Positions 23,625 to 33,721 of a stretch of 64,000 bases of DNA are shown here, piece after piece. This DNA comes from VRUE01 sp963701265 (GTDB lineage: Bacteria; Actinomycetota; Thermoleophilia; Solirubrobacterales; 70-9). Under the pieces are notes generated by a model that saw only the letters and a list, made by a program, of their open reading frames with translations, did no database searches and had not been told where the DNA came from. The stretch covers positions 248,001 to 312,000 of the forward strand of contig OY969581.1 of the NCBI GenBank assembly GCA_963701265.1, read 5' to 3'. The position numbers were made by a program, and so were the translations under genes. How positions within the stretch are numbered: the first letter of the stretch is position 1; every line of letters starts with the position of its first letter.

Positions 23625-25139
23625 ATGCCCGCCAAGAAGCTGATCCTCACCTACGTCGACTCCCTGCGCACCGACATGCTGGAACGCACGGTTGCCGAGG
23701 GTCGCGCCCCGACCTTCGGCGCCCTGATCGAGCGCGGCGTCCTCGTCCCCGACTGCGTCTCCAGCTTCCCCTCCGTCACGCCGGTTGCCAGCGCCGAGAT
23801 GGTCACCGGCCGCGGCGCCGATGGCCACTGGATCAGCGGCATGAACTGGTACCACCGACTCGAGCGGCGCTACGTCGAGTACGGCTCCTCGCTGGAGGCG
23901 ACACGGGCCTTCGGCGTTTTCCGCTCGCTCTACGACCTCGTCTACAACATGAACCTCGCCCACCTGAATCCGGGCGCCGAGACTCTCTTCGAGCAGCTCG
24001 ACGATGCCGGCCTGCGCACCGCCTGCACGCCCTTCCTGATCTACCGGGGTCGCCACCGTCACCAGGTCTCACTCGAGGGGCTGTTGCGGCGCGCGGTCGA
24101 CGCGACCAGGCTCAAGTTTCGCCACCACACCTGGGGTCCGGGTGAGCTCTTCTACGGCGACCTCTACGCCAGCCGCGAGGTTCCCTGCAAGTCGACCTCG
24201 ATCCCCGGCAACCGCGACGGTTACTCGGCCTGCTGCTCGGCCGAGCTGATCGAGTCGGACGACTTCGACTTCCTGCTCTTCTCGTTGCCCGACAACGACA
24301 ACTACTCGCACCGTCATGGCCCGGAGGCGAGCACCGAGTCGATCGCCAAGGCTGATCACTGCTTCGGCAAACTGGTCGAGGCGGCGGGCGGGCTCGACCA
24401 GTTCCTCGCTCGCTATGCCGTGATCCTGCTCGCCGACCATGCGCAGACCCCGGTGCACCGGGGGCTGCCGTTGGCCGAACTGCTCGCCCGCGAGTGGACG
24501 GTGCTGCAGCCTTCCGAGTCGGACCCCGAGCCCGCCCAGATCGCGGTCAGCCCAACCGGCCGCGCCGCCTACGTCTACCTGCTGCCGGGGGAGGCCGATC
24601 GCGCCGACCCGGAGGCGCTGCGCCAGGCGCTCACCGTGATCGAGGGCGTCGACCTCGTCTGTCGTCTCGAGGACGCCGCGGGCCAGCCGCTGGTGAGAAC
24701 CGAGCCGGGCGCGCCGGGTGCGGGGTGTCGCGCCGTGATCGAAAGGGGGGAGAGGCGACTCAGTTTCTGCCCCGACGGGCCGGTCGCCGACCTGCGCGGC
24801 GCTCGCTGGCAGGTCGAGGGCGACCTGGAGGCGATCGAGGCAGTGGTCGAAGACAGCCAGCTCCGCAGCGAGACTTACCCTGACCCGCTGGCTCGTGTTT
24901 GGTCGGCGCTGAGCGCTCCCCACGCCGGCGACTTCCTGCTCTCGCTGGCACCGGGGTTCGAGGCGGTCGACTGGGGCGGCGTCACCCACGCCGGCGGCGG
25001 CAGCCACGGCTCGCTGCACGCCGGCGACTCGCTCGGCCCACTGCTCTTCGTCGGTTGCGGCCCCAAGGAGGCGAGCGAGCGGAAGCAGTGGACGCTCAGC
25101 GACGTGGCGCCCGCGGTGCTCGATCACTTCGGGCTATGA
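23625..25139 (+). CDS. Alkaline-phosphatase-superfamily (type I phosphodiesterase) protein
   Basis: A 504-residue protein with the metal-binding pattern of nucleotide pyrophosphatase/phosphodiesterases: ILTYVDSLRTDM at the N-terminus, SSFPSVTPVASAEMVTGRG with the likely threonine nucleophile, LPDNDNYSHRHG, LLADHAQTPV, and a distal THAGGGSHGS histidine. A short insertion of lower similarity lies at about 300-430. There is no signal peptide, so it is probably cytoplasmic. The substrate is unknown; a lipid-linked or nucleotide phosphodiester would suit the co-translated membrane protein, whose ATG overlaps this stop codon. Confidence 0.82.
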   Translation: MPAKKLILTYVDSLRTDMLERTVAEGRAPTFGALIERGVLVPDCVSSFPSVTPVASAEMVTGRGADGHWISGMNWYHRLERRYVEYGSSLEATRAFGVFRSLYDLVYNMNLAHLNPGAETLFEQLDDAGLRTACTPFLIYRGRHRHQVSLEGLLRRAVDATRLKFRHHTWGPGELFYGDLYASREVPCKSTSIPGNRDGYSACCSAELIESDDFDFLLFSLPDNDNYSHRHGPEASTESIAKADHCFGKLVEAAGGLDQFLARYAVILLADHAQTPVHRGLPLAELLAREWTVLQPSESDPEPAQIAVSPTGRAAYVYLLPGEADRADPEALRQALTVIEGVDLVCRLEDAAGQPLVRTEPGAPGAGCRAVIERGERRLSFCPDGPVADLRGARWQVEGDLEAIEAVVEDSQLRSETYPDPLARVWSALSAPHAGDFLLSLAPGFEAVDWGGVTHAGGGSHGSLHAGDSLGPLLFVGCGPKEASERKQWTLSDVAPAVLDHFGL

Positions 25140-26665
25140 GGTGGCTGGCGGCGATCCTGACCGCCGCTTTGCTCTGCCTGCCGGCGGCCGCGACAGCGGC
25201 AAGAGCAGAAGTCAGCGCATCGGAAGCAGTTCAGACTGCCGACCAGGACCCCAACGTTGCCAAGGAGCGGCGGGCCAACGGCGAGCTGACCCACACCACC
25301 AACAAGGTCGACGGCAAGTGGGAGGTCGGTTACTTCGCTGACGACAAGGAGGTGGCGCTGGTCATCGTCGACCCGATCACCGGGCTTGTGCGCGAGTCCT
25401 GGACCGGCTACCAGGTCGCCTGGAAGATGGCCCGCGGCTACTCCGGCGCCTTCGGCCACAAGCTCAACGCGCCCTACGTCTTCCTCCCCCTCTGCGCGGT
25501 CTTCCTGCTCGGCCTGCTCGACTGGCGCCGCCTCGGGCGTATCGCCAACCTCGATCTGCTCGTCCTGCTCGGCTTCGGCGCCTCCAACTTCTTCTTCAAC
25601 CGCGCCGAGATCGGCCTCTCGGTTCCGCTCCAGTACCTCCCGCTCACCTACCTCTTCGGCCGCGCGCTCTGGATCGGATTGCGGGGCGGGGGAGAGGGGA
25701 TCCGGCCCCGCTGGCCAGCGGCCTGGCTGCTGATCGCAGCCCTCTTCCTGATCGGCTTCCGGGTCGGGCTCAACATGACTGACTCGGGAGTGATCGACGT
25801 CGGCTACGCCAGCGAGGTCGGCGCCAGCCGCATCGTCCACGGCGAACCGCTCTACGACAACTTCCCCGAAGACGTCTCCCAGGGCGACACCTACGGGCCG
25901 GTCAACTACCTCGCCTACGTGCCCTTCGAGCGGATCTGGCCCTGGTCGGGAACCTGGAACGACCTGCCCGCCGCCCACGCCGCCGCGGTCTTCTTCGACC
26001 TGGCCACCTTCGCCCTGCTGATCTTCCTCGGCCGCCGCATCCGCCCGGGCCCAGCCGGCAACAAGCTCGCCGCCACCCTCGCCTTCGGCTGGGCCGCCTA
26101 CCCCTACACGGCCTTCACCCTGCTCTCCAACTCAAACGACTCGCTCGTCGCGATGCTCCTGGTCGCCACCCTCCTGGTCCTCGCCAAGCCAGCGGCGCGG
26201 GGTGTGATGGCGGCCCTGGCGACCTTCGCCAAGTTCGCCCCCGCGGTGCTGGCCCCGATGCTGGCCACCTACGGCGAGAAGCGCTGGCGCTTCGTCCTCG
26301 CCTTCGCCATTTCGAGCGTGGCCGTAATGCTCTGGCCCGCAATCGACCCGGGCCTCCACACCGTCTACGACCGCACGATCGCCTACCAGTCCGGCCGCGA
26401 CTCCCCCTTCAGCATCTGGGGCCAAGCCCCCTCCCTGGAGCCCCTCCGCGTAGCCATCCTGATTGGGGTCGCAGCCCTCTCCCTGCTCTTCGCCTTCCGC
26501 CCCAAGGACAAGCAGCTCTTCCAAGTAGCGGCGCTGGGCGCGGCGCTACTCATCGGCGCCCAGCTAACCATGCAGCACTGGTTCTACCTCTACATCGTCT
26601 GGTTCTACCCCCTGCTCCTGGTGGCGATGGCTAAAGCTCCGGGGCAGGAACCATCACGGGCGTAA
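25136..26665 (+). CDS. Polytopic membrane protein, GT87-like, with N-terminal PepSY-like region
   Basis: About 509 residues. A signal-like N-terminus (MRWLAAILTAALLCLPAAA) is followed by a soluble segment (about 25-105) with the PepSY-like VALVIVDPITGLVRESW. About ten transmembrane helices follow. The YDNFPEDVSQGDTYGPVNY loop and the later NSNDSLVAMLLVATLL and FAKFAPAVLAPML segments resemble GT-C mannosyltransferases of the GT87/DUF2029 type, which use polyprenyl-phosphate sugars. The ATG overlaps the phosphodiesterase stop (4 bases). The 3' end overlaps the convergent YmdB-like gene by 35 bases. Confidence 0.7.
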   Translation: MRWLAAILTAALLCLPAAATAARAEVSASEAVQTADQDPNVAKERRANGELTHTTNKVDGKWEVGYFADDKEVALVIVDPITGLVRESWTGYQVAWKMARGYSGAFGHKLNAPYVFLPLCAVFLLGLLDWRRLGRIANLDLLVLLGFGASNFFFNRAEIGLSVPLQYLPLTYLFGRALWIGLRGGGEGIRPRWPAAWLLIAALFLIGFRVGLNMTDSGVIDVGYASEVGASRIVHGEPLYDNFPEDVSQGDTYGPVNYLAYVPFERIWPWSGTWNDLPAAHAAAVFFDLATFALLIFLGRRIRPGPAGNKLAATLAFGWAAYPYTAFTLLSNSNDSLVAMLLVATLLVLAKPAARGVMAALATFAKFAPAVLAPMLATYGEKRWRFVLAFAISSVAVMLWPAIDPGLHTVYDRTIAYQSGRDSPFSIWGQAPSLEPLRVAILIGVAALSLLFAFRPKDKQLFQVAALGAALLIGAQLTMQHWFYLYIVWFYPLLLVAMAKAPGQEPSRA

Positions 26666-27407
26666 TGGAGTCAGCCAGTCCTGCGTCATTCACATCGACC
26701 ACCGCCCCCATCACCCAAACGTCCTCTTCAGCCGTCTCGAACTTGACCGGCATCTGGGTGATCATCGACTCCAGGATCAGCTCCGGCTTCACCCCGAGCA
26801 CGCTCGTCCGCGAGCCGGTCATGCCGACGTCGGAGATGAACGCCGTTCCCTGCGGCAGCACCCTGGCGTCGGCCGTCGGCACATGGGTGTGGGTGCCGAG
26901 CACGCCCGCGACGCGTCCGTCGAGATGCCAGCCCATCGCCACCTTCTCGCTGGTCACCTCGGCGTGGAAATCGACGATGACGAAGTCGGCCTCGATCTTC
27001 TCGAGGATGTTGTCGACCTCGTGAAAGGGCGAGCGCGCGACCCGCAGCCCGACGGCGCCGCTGAGGTTGATCACCCCGCAGCGACGGCCGGCCAGCTCAA
27101 CCACCGTGTAGCCGCGACCGGGGTTGGCGTAGGGGTAGTTGGCCGGGCGAATGAGACGCTCGCTGCGGTTGAGAAATCCGTAGACCTCGCGATGGCGGTA
27201 GACGTGGTTGCCGCTCGTGATCACGTCGGCGCCGGCGTCGAAGAGCGCCTTGGCGGTCTTCTCGGTGATGCCCATGCCGCCGGCGGAGTTCTCGCCGTTG
27301 ACGATCACCATCTCCGGCGCAAAGCGCTCGCGCAGCTCCGGCATCGTCGCGGCGAGACCCCGCCGCCCGGGGCCGCCGACCACGTCGCCGATGAAGAGCA
27401 CCTTCAC
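26631..27407 (-). CDS. YmdB-family metallophosphoesterase
   Basis: About 258 residues from the GTG at 27407 (MKVLFIGDVVGGPGRRG). Metal ligands are visible in FIGDVVG, NGENSAGG, TSGNHVYRHRE, DFHAEVTSEK and GTHTHVPTAD. YmdB proteins hydrolyse 2',3'-cyclic nucleotides and affect biofilm or RNase Y-linked RNA decay in Bacillus. The frame extends upstream to 27509 but the extra residues are arginine-rich and not family-like. The 3' end lies antisense to the end of the GT87-like gene. Confidence 0.9.
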   Translation of the reverse strand: MKVLFIGDVVGGPGRRGLAATMPELRERFAPEMVIVNGENSAGGMGITEKTAKALFDAGADVITSGNHVYRHREVYGFLNRSERLIRPANYPYANPGRGYTVVELAGRRCGVINLSGAVGLRVARSPFHEVDNILEKIEADFVIVDFHAEVTSEKVAMGWHLDGRVAGVLGTHTHVPTADARVLPQGTAFISDVGMTGSRTSVLGVKPELILESMITQMPVKFETAEEDVWVMGAVVDVNDAGLADSITPVMVPAPEL

Positions 27408-27448
27408 GGTGTTGACCCTATCCGCGCAATTGCGAAAGGGTGTGCAGG

Positions 27449-28135
27449 GTGAACGAGCGAAACGACGTGGTCGAGCGCGCCCTGGGCTATCCCTACGGCG
27501 CGCCGTCAAAGCCCTTCGTCCAGCTCGGGCACCAGACGCTCAACCCGGCTGAGCTCGAGATCGACCGCGAGGCGCGCACGCCGGTGCTGGCCTACGGCTC
27601 GAATGCCGCCCCCCGGGTGCTCTCGCGAAAGCTTGCGCTCAGCGACCAGCCGGTGCTCGTCGTCCCCGCCCGGCTGCGCGAGTTCGACGTCGTCTACTCC
27701 TCCCACCTCTCTCCCTACGGAGCGCTGCCCGCGACCCTTCAGCGCAGTCCAGGGACCGAGGTCCGGGTCCACGTCATCTACATGACCAGCGCCCAGATCG
27801 GCGTCATCTCCGCCACCGAGCCGAACTACGAACCGCAGCTGCTCGAGGGCATCGAGTGCAGGCTCGAAGACGGTGAGGAACTGCGCGAGGTCTCGGCCTA
27901 CATCAGCCGCCACGGCTGTCTCCTCCTCGATGGCGCCGAGGTCGCCCTGGCGGCAGTCACGGCGAGCGGCAGAACGCTGACCGCGATCAGCGAGCCGGAG
28001 GCGATCGAGTGGGTCAGGTCCACGCTCTGCCCCGACGACAGCCTCGAGTCCTTCGTCCTCGCCAACGTCACCGACCCCGACCTGTCTCAAGCTCGTTCGG
28101 CCCAGCTTCCGGCGCGACCCCTCTCGCCGGCCTAA
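27449..28135 (+). CDS. Gamma-glutamylcyclotransferase-fold-like protein, unknown function
   Basis: About 228 residues from the GTG at 27449, with AAAGGG spaced 8 bases upstream; a GTG at 27440 is also in frame. The segment TPVLAYGSNAAPRVLSRKL resembles the YGSN loop that binds substrate in gamma-glutamylcyclotransferase-like folds, and VVYSSHLSPYGALPATL and SATEPNYEPQLL are further conserved-looking stretches. The catalytic glutamate of true GGCT enzymes cannot be placed with confidence. It is divergent from the YmdB-like gene with 41 bases between them. Confidence 0.65.
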   Translation: MNERNDVVERALGYPYGAPSKPFVQLGHQTLNPAELEIDREARTPVLAYGSNAAPRVLSRKLALSDQPVLVVPARLREFDVVYSSHLSPYGALPATLQRSPGTEVRVHVIYMTSAQIGVISATEPNYEPQLLEGIECRLEDGEELREVSAYISRHGCLLLDGAEVALAAVTASGRTLTAISEPEAIEWVRSTLCPDDSLESFVLANVTDPDLSQARSAQLPARPLSPA

Positions 28136-28157
28136 CCCACTGCTACTGCGGACCGTT

Positions 28158-29510
28158 TCAGACGGTGCTGAAGCGACGCAGGGCGAGGCGAGCGAGCAGC
28201 CCGTAGGCGAGGATCAGGATGCCGAGGTGAAGCAGCGCCCCGGCGATGCTGGGACCGGCGGGGTCGAGCGCGCCGGTGATCGCCTGCAGCGCCGGCTTGA
28301 AGGGGAAGAGGGCGGCGATCACCTCGATCGCGTCGTTCAAGGCCGGTCCGACCGTGCCGGAGGGGATCAGCGAGAGGAAGGCCACCGGCAGGGTGACCAT
28401 GAAGGCGAGCAGGGAGACCGCCCGCACTTCCCGGGCAGCGGCCCCGAGCGCCGCGCCGGCGGCCCCCAGCCCGGCACCACCGGCGAGGATCGCCAGCAGC
28501 CAGAGCCCGAAGCGGCTCCAGTGCAGGGGGACGAAGAAGGCGAGGCCGGCCAGCATCAGGAGGGTTACGAGCAGGCCGACCGCGACCCCGAGCGCAACCT
28601 TCTCGGTCAGCAGCGCCGTGGGCGAGACCAGACCCCGGGTCAGACGCGGGAAGGCGTTCTCCTCCCGCTCCAGCGCCAGCGAGCCGGCGACCAGCAGCAC
28701 CGTGACGAAGGCGAGCGTGAAGGTCGCGGCGACGGCGATCGCGAAGACTTCGAGCGGCGGGGTCGAGGCGTTGACCACTTGCTTGTCCACCGCGATCGGC
28801 TGGGTCAGCCTGGTCAGCAGGGTGCCGGCGGTACCGAGGTTGCTGCGGGTGAGCGTGGTGAAGCGAAGGACTTCGTCGAGCGACTTGCGCAACTCACCCG
28901 GCGGCAAGGATGCTCGCACGGCGTGGAGGATGCGGGCCGTGTTGCCGAGGCCGAGGATCTGAATCGCCTGGCCGAGCACCGTGAACTGGCCACCGTTGAC
29001 GACGAGCCCGACGAATTTGCCGCCTTCATGGGCGATCCGGCGGGCGATCACCAGGTTGGCCTGGGTCAGCAAGGCGTTGATCCGGTCATTGACCAGCCGC
29101 GCCTTGACCGGGTCCTCCTCGTTGACGATCACTTCGACTTCCGGCGTGCTCGGCGACGGCGTCGAGAGCGAGTTGATCCGGTCGACCAGGTCGGCGGGCA
29201 GGATCAGGGCCGCGAGCACGTCACCGGAGCTGACCGCGTCGACGGCCTCGGCGTGGCTCTTCACCTTGACGCACTCAACCCGGGCGCAGATGCGATCGTT
29301 GACGCCGATATTTGGCAGCTCGGTGGTGCCGACGGCAACGCGCGATTCGGCCGGCACCTCGTTGAGCAGGGCGACCCGCGGTTTGTCCGGCGAACCCGAG
29401 ATCGCGAAGCCGACGAGGACGGCGATCAGCACCGGGTAGGCAACGAGCAGGAACGCCTGCAGCGGCGAGCGCCGGAGGATCTGCAGGTCCTTGAGCAGCA
29501 GCCAGCGCAT
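28158..29510 (-). CDS. ABC-2-type transporter permease
   Basis: A 450-residue permease. One N-terminal helix (LQAFLLVAYPVLIAVLVGFAI) is followed by an extracytoplasmic domain of about 200 residues and a block of five or six helices (about 250-445), the layout of ABC-2/YhgE-like exporters. It starts inside the stop codon of the ATPase gene (TGATG), so the two are coupled. The substrate is unknown; drug or lipid export is common for this class. Confidence 0.88.
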   Translation of the reverse strand: MRWLLLKDLQILRRSPLQAFLLVAYPVLIAVLVGFAISGSPDKPRVALLNEVPAESRVAVGTTELPNIGVNDRICARVECVKVKSHAEAVDAVSSGDVLAALILPADLVDRINSLSTPSPSTPEVEVIVNEEDPVKARLVNDRINALLTQANLVIARRIAHEGGKFVGLVVNGGQFTVLGQAIQILGLGNTARILHAVRASLPPGELRKSLDEVLRFTTLTRSNLGTAGTLLTRLTQPIAVDKQVVNASTPPLEVFAIAVAATFTLAFVTVLLVAGSLALEREENAFPRLTRGLVSPTALLTEKVALGVAVGLLVTLLMLAGLAFFVPLHWSRFGLWLLAILAGGAGLGAAGAALGAAAREVRAVSLLAFMVTLPVAFLSLIPSGTVGPALNDAIEVIAALFPFKPALQAITGALDPAGPSIAGALLHLGILILAYGLLARLALRRFSTV

Positions 29511-30250
29511 CAGTGCCCTCGGTGGTGGAGGAAGGCGACGAAGGCGGTCTCGAAATCCTGCGAGGCAGCCTCGGCCGCCTCTTCGCGCACCGCCTCGCGC
29601 AGGCCGTTGGCGGAGCCGTCGAAGAGCGCCTCACCGTCGGCGAGCACCAGCAACCGCTTGCCGTAGCGCTCGGCCTCCTGGATGTCGTGGGTGGAGAAGA
29701 TCACCGTCGTCCCCCGCTCGGCCGCCAGCGCCGAGACGAACTCCCACAACCGCGCCCGCTGGCGCGGATCAAGCCCCACACTCGGCTCGTCGAGCAGCAG
29801 CACCGAGGGCCGCGCCAACAGCCCGATCGCAATATTGATCCGCTGCTGGTTGCCGCCAGACAACCGCGCCACCACATCCCCCCGCCGCTCCCCAAGCCCG
29901 GTCAGCTCCAGCATCTCCTCACAAGAAGCACGCGGATCCGGATGCTTCTCCAGCCGCGCAAACAAGAGCAGGTTCTCTTCAACGGTCAGCCGCCTATATA
30001 GAGCCGCCTGCTGAGGCACCCAGCCAACCTCTCCCTCGGGCACATGAACCTCACCGCTATCGGGCTTGGAGATTCCGGCAAGGATCGAAAGGAGGGTGGT
30101 CTTCCCCGCGCCGTTGGGACCAATCACCGCTACAAGCTCACCAGCTGCGGCCTCGAAGCTGACCCCGCGCAGCGCTTCGCGCTCGCCAAAGCGCCTGACC
30201 AACTGGCGCGCCTCCAGCACGGCCACCTTCGTCCCGCTCCCCGCATCCAT
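29510..30250 (-). CDS. ABC transporter ATP-binding protein
   Basis: A 246-residue ATPase: Walker A IGPNGAGKTTLLSIL, Q-loop VPQQAALYRRLTVEEN, signature LSGGNQQRINIAIGLL, Walker B LLLDEPSVGLDP and switch histidine STHD. It resembles the CcmA/DrrA class that pairs with ABC-2 permeases. It forms a two-gene exporter operon with the following permease. The upstream 150 bases to hemB contain a 75-base near-palindrome. Confidence 0.93.
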   Translation of the reverse strand: MDAGSGTKVAVLEARQLVRRFGEREALRGVSFEAAAGELVAVIGPNGAGKTTLLSILAGISKPDSGEVHVPEGEVGWVPQQAALYRRLTVEENLLLFARLEKHPDPRASCEEMLELTGLGERRGDVVARLSGGNQQRINIAIGLLARPSVLLLDEPSVGLDPRQRARLWEFVSALAAERGTTVIFSTHDIQEAERYGKRLLVLADGEALFDGSANGLREAVREEAAEAASQDFETAFVAFLHHRGH

Positions 30251-30305
30251 GCCGCCGAAAGCTATCCGTAGCCAGGAATCGGATTGTTAGACCGCGCTTG
30301 AGGAT

Positions 30306-30380
30306 GGGAGAGAGGCGCCCCTATCCCAGACACTCAGACCGGCGTAAGCCGGGCGTCTGGGATAGGGGCGCCTCTCTCCC
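30306..30380. repeat. Long perfect inverted repeat with inner stem
   Basis: Arms of 26 bases (30306-30331 and 30355-30380) are exact reverse complements. The 23-base loop holds a second stem, CCGGC-GTAA-GCCGG (30339-30352). It lies between the divergent ABC ATPase and hemB genes and ends 20 bases before the hemB ATG. No T-run follows either arm, so it does not look like an intrinsic terminator. Confidence 0.95.
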
Positions 30381-30400
30381 TCCCTTAAACTCGCTCTCGA

Positions 30401-31372
30401 ATGCCGTTCCCCGCCACACGTATGCGCCGCCTCCGGCGCACGGAGTCGTTGCGCGGCCTCGTACGAGAGACGAACTTGGCCCCGTCGCACTTGATCCAAC
30501 CGCTGTTTGTGGTTGCGGGCGAGAACGTTCGCGAAGGCGTCGACTCGATGCCCGGCATCGAGCGCTTCTCGATCTCCGAGCTGGTAGCCGAGGCAACCGA
30601 GATCGCCACCGCCGGCGTTGGCACCGTGCTCCTCTTCGGCATTCCGGCCGCCAAGGACGAGTCCGGCTCCGGCGCCTATGACGACGAGGGCGTCGTGCAG
30701 ATGGCGGTGCGGGCGCTCAAGGAGGCGCATCCCGACCTGACAGTGATCACCGACGTCTGTCTCTGCGAGTACACCTCGCACGGCCACTGCGGTTTCGTCC
30801 GCGACGGCGAGGTCGACAACGACATCACGGTCGAGCTGCTGGCCAAAATCGCGATCTCCCACGCCGAGGCCGGTGCCGACGCGGTTGCCCCCAGCGACAT
30901 GATGGACGGCCGCGTCGGCACGATCCGCCACCAGCTCGACGAAGAGGGCCACGCCAGTGTGCCGATCGTCGCCTACAGCGCCAAGTACGCCTCCGCCTTC
31001 TACGGCCCCTTCCGCGACGCGGCCGAGTCGACTCCCGAGTTCGGCGACCGCCGTGGCTACCAGATGGATCCGGCCAACGCGGCGGAAGCAGTGCGGGAGG
31101 CCGAACTGGACCTCGAGGAGGGCGCCGACATGCTGATGGTCAAGCCGGCCACCCCTTATCTTGACGTCGTACGCCAGGTCAAGGACGCGACCGCAGCGCC
31201 ACTGGCTGCCTACCACGTCTCCGGTGAGTACTCGATGCTGAAGGCGGCAGCCGAGCAGGGCTGGATCGACGAGCGCGCCGCCGTGCTGGAGACACTGACC
31301 TCGATCCGCCGCGCCGGCGCCGACGCGATCGTCACCTACTACGCCAAGGAGGCTGCCGCGTGGCTTCAGTAA
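30401..31372 (+). CDS. hemB: Delta-aminolevulinic acid dehydratase (porphobilinogen synthase)
   Basis: A 323-residue enzyme that condenses two 5-aminolevulinates to porphobilinogen. The cysteine-rich zinc site DVCLCEYTSHGHCG, the Schiff-base lysines in AYSAKYASAFYGPFR and MLMVKPATPYLD, and the AYHVSGEYSM motif are all present, so it is the zinc-dependent type. Standard length. The 3' end overlaps the siroheme-decarboxylase-like gene by 13 bases. Its leader contains the large inverted repeat. Confidence 0.97.
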   Translation: MPFPATRMRRLRRTESLRGLVRETNLAPSHLIQPLFVVAGENVREGVDSMPGIERFSISELVAEATEIATAGVGTVLLFGIPAAKDESGSGAYDDEGVVQMAVRALKEAHPDLTVITDVCLCEYTSHGHCGFVRDGEVDNDITVELLAKIAISHAEAGADAVAPSDMMDGRVGTIRHQLDEEGHASVPIVAYSAKYASAFYGPFRDAAESTPEFGDRRGYQMDPANAAEAVREAELDLEEGADMLMVKPATPYLDVVRQVKDATAAPLAAYHVSGEYSMLKAAAEQGWIDERAAVLETLTSIRRAGADAIVTYYAKEAAAWLQ

Positions 31373-32440
31373 AGGTCCCGCAGTCGAAGGCGCGTTCGCG
31401 CAAGGACGGCGCCGCGATCCCGCTCGACGAGACCGACAAGCGGCTGATGAACCTGCTGCAGTCGAGCTTCCCGCTCGATCCCGAGCCCTTTGCCCTCGTC
31501 GCCTCCGAGGCGGAGCTCGAGCTCGACGACGTCCTCGCCCGCACCCAGCGGCTGCTCGACGAGCGAATCATCCGCGAGATCACGCCGATCTTCGACACCC
31601 GCGCGCTCGGTTACGACTCGATGCTGGTCGCCGCCAAGGTCGACAGCGAGCACCCTCACCGGGCCGCCCAGATCGTCAACTCCCACCCGGGCGTCTCGCA
31701 CAACTACCTGCGCACCCACGACTTCAACCTCTGGTTCACGATCGCCACTCCGCCCGACTCCGAGCTCGGCCTGGCGGGAACGCTGGAGGCGCTGATGCGT
31801 GAGACCGGCGCCGAGTCGATGCGGGAGCTGCCCACCCTGACCCTGTTCAAGATCAACATGAACCTGGAGATGGAGAAGGGCACCGACGCCCTCGCCGCCG
31901 CGGCCGTCGACGCCTCGCCGCCGCGTGAGCTCGAGGCGCAGCCCTACGACGAGCGCGACATCGCCGTGATCCGCGCCCTGCAGGGGCCGATGGAGGCGAT
32001 CGAGCGCCCCTACGACGCCGCCGCGGCCGAGGTGGGGATGACGACCGAGGAGCTGCTCGCCCACCTCGGCGGCATGGTCGAGCGCAAGCTGCTGCGCCGA
32101 GTCGCCGCGATCCTCTTCCACCGCCGCGCCGGCTTCTCGGCCAATGGCATGGGCGTCTGGAAGGTGCCCGAGCCGGAGATCATGGAGACCGGCAGCCGCA
32201 TGGCCTCCTTCCGCGGCATCTCCCACTGCTACCAGCGCCCCACTTATGAGGACTGGCCCTACAGCGTCTTCACGATGGCCCACGGCCGCTCCAAGGAGGA
32301 GTGCGACGCAGTCCTCGACTCGATCGCCGAGGACTGCGGCATGGGTCCCGACGATCGCGCCACCCTCTACTCCTCGACCGAGTACAAGAAGATCCGCCTG
32401 CACTACTTCACCGATGACTACCGGCGCTGGGAGGAAGAGC

Positions 32441-32448
<8 letters not shown>
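31360..32448 (+). CDS. Fused AhbA/AhbB-type siroheme decarboxylase (Lrp/AsnC-like)
   Basis: A 362-residue protein made of two Lrp/AsnC-like halves. The N-half (about 22-175) has a winged-helix region and GVSHNYLRTHDFNLWFTI, matching NirD/AhbA. The C-half (about 195-358) has SHCYQRPTYEDWPYSVFTM, matching NirL/AhbB. In sulfate reducers and denitrifiers AhbA and AhbB, or NirDLGH, decarboxylate siroheme to didecarboxysiroheme on the way to heme b or heme d1. Gene callers usually name such proteins AsnC regulators. The GTG start at 31360 overlaps hemB, and hemL follows with overlap, so this is a tetrapyrrole operon. No ahbC, ahbD or nir partner is in the window. Confidence 0.8.

Positions 32449-33713
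<1,265 letters not shown>

Positions 33714-33721
<8 letters not shown>

Noticed and set aside
28227..29666. 479-residue plus-strand open frame opposite the ABC permease
   Set aside because: Highly charged low-complexity product; the permease has proper helices and coupling to its ATPase.
30306..30380. Palindrome as intrinsic terminator
   Set aside because: No T-run follows either arm and it lies between divergent genes.
30321..30596. 91-residue minus-strand frame running through the palindrome
   Set aside because: It is created by the inverted repeat and the antisense of hemB.
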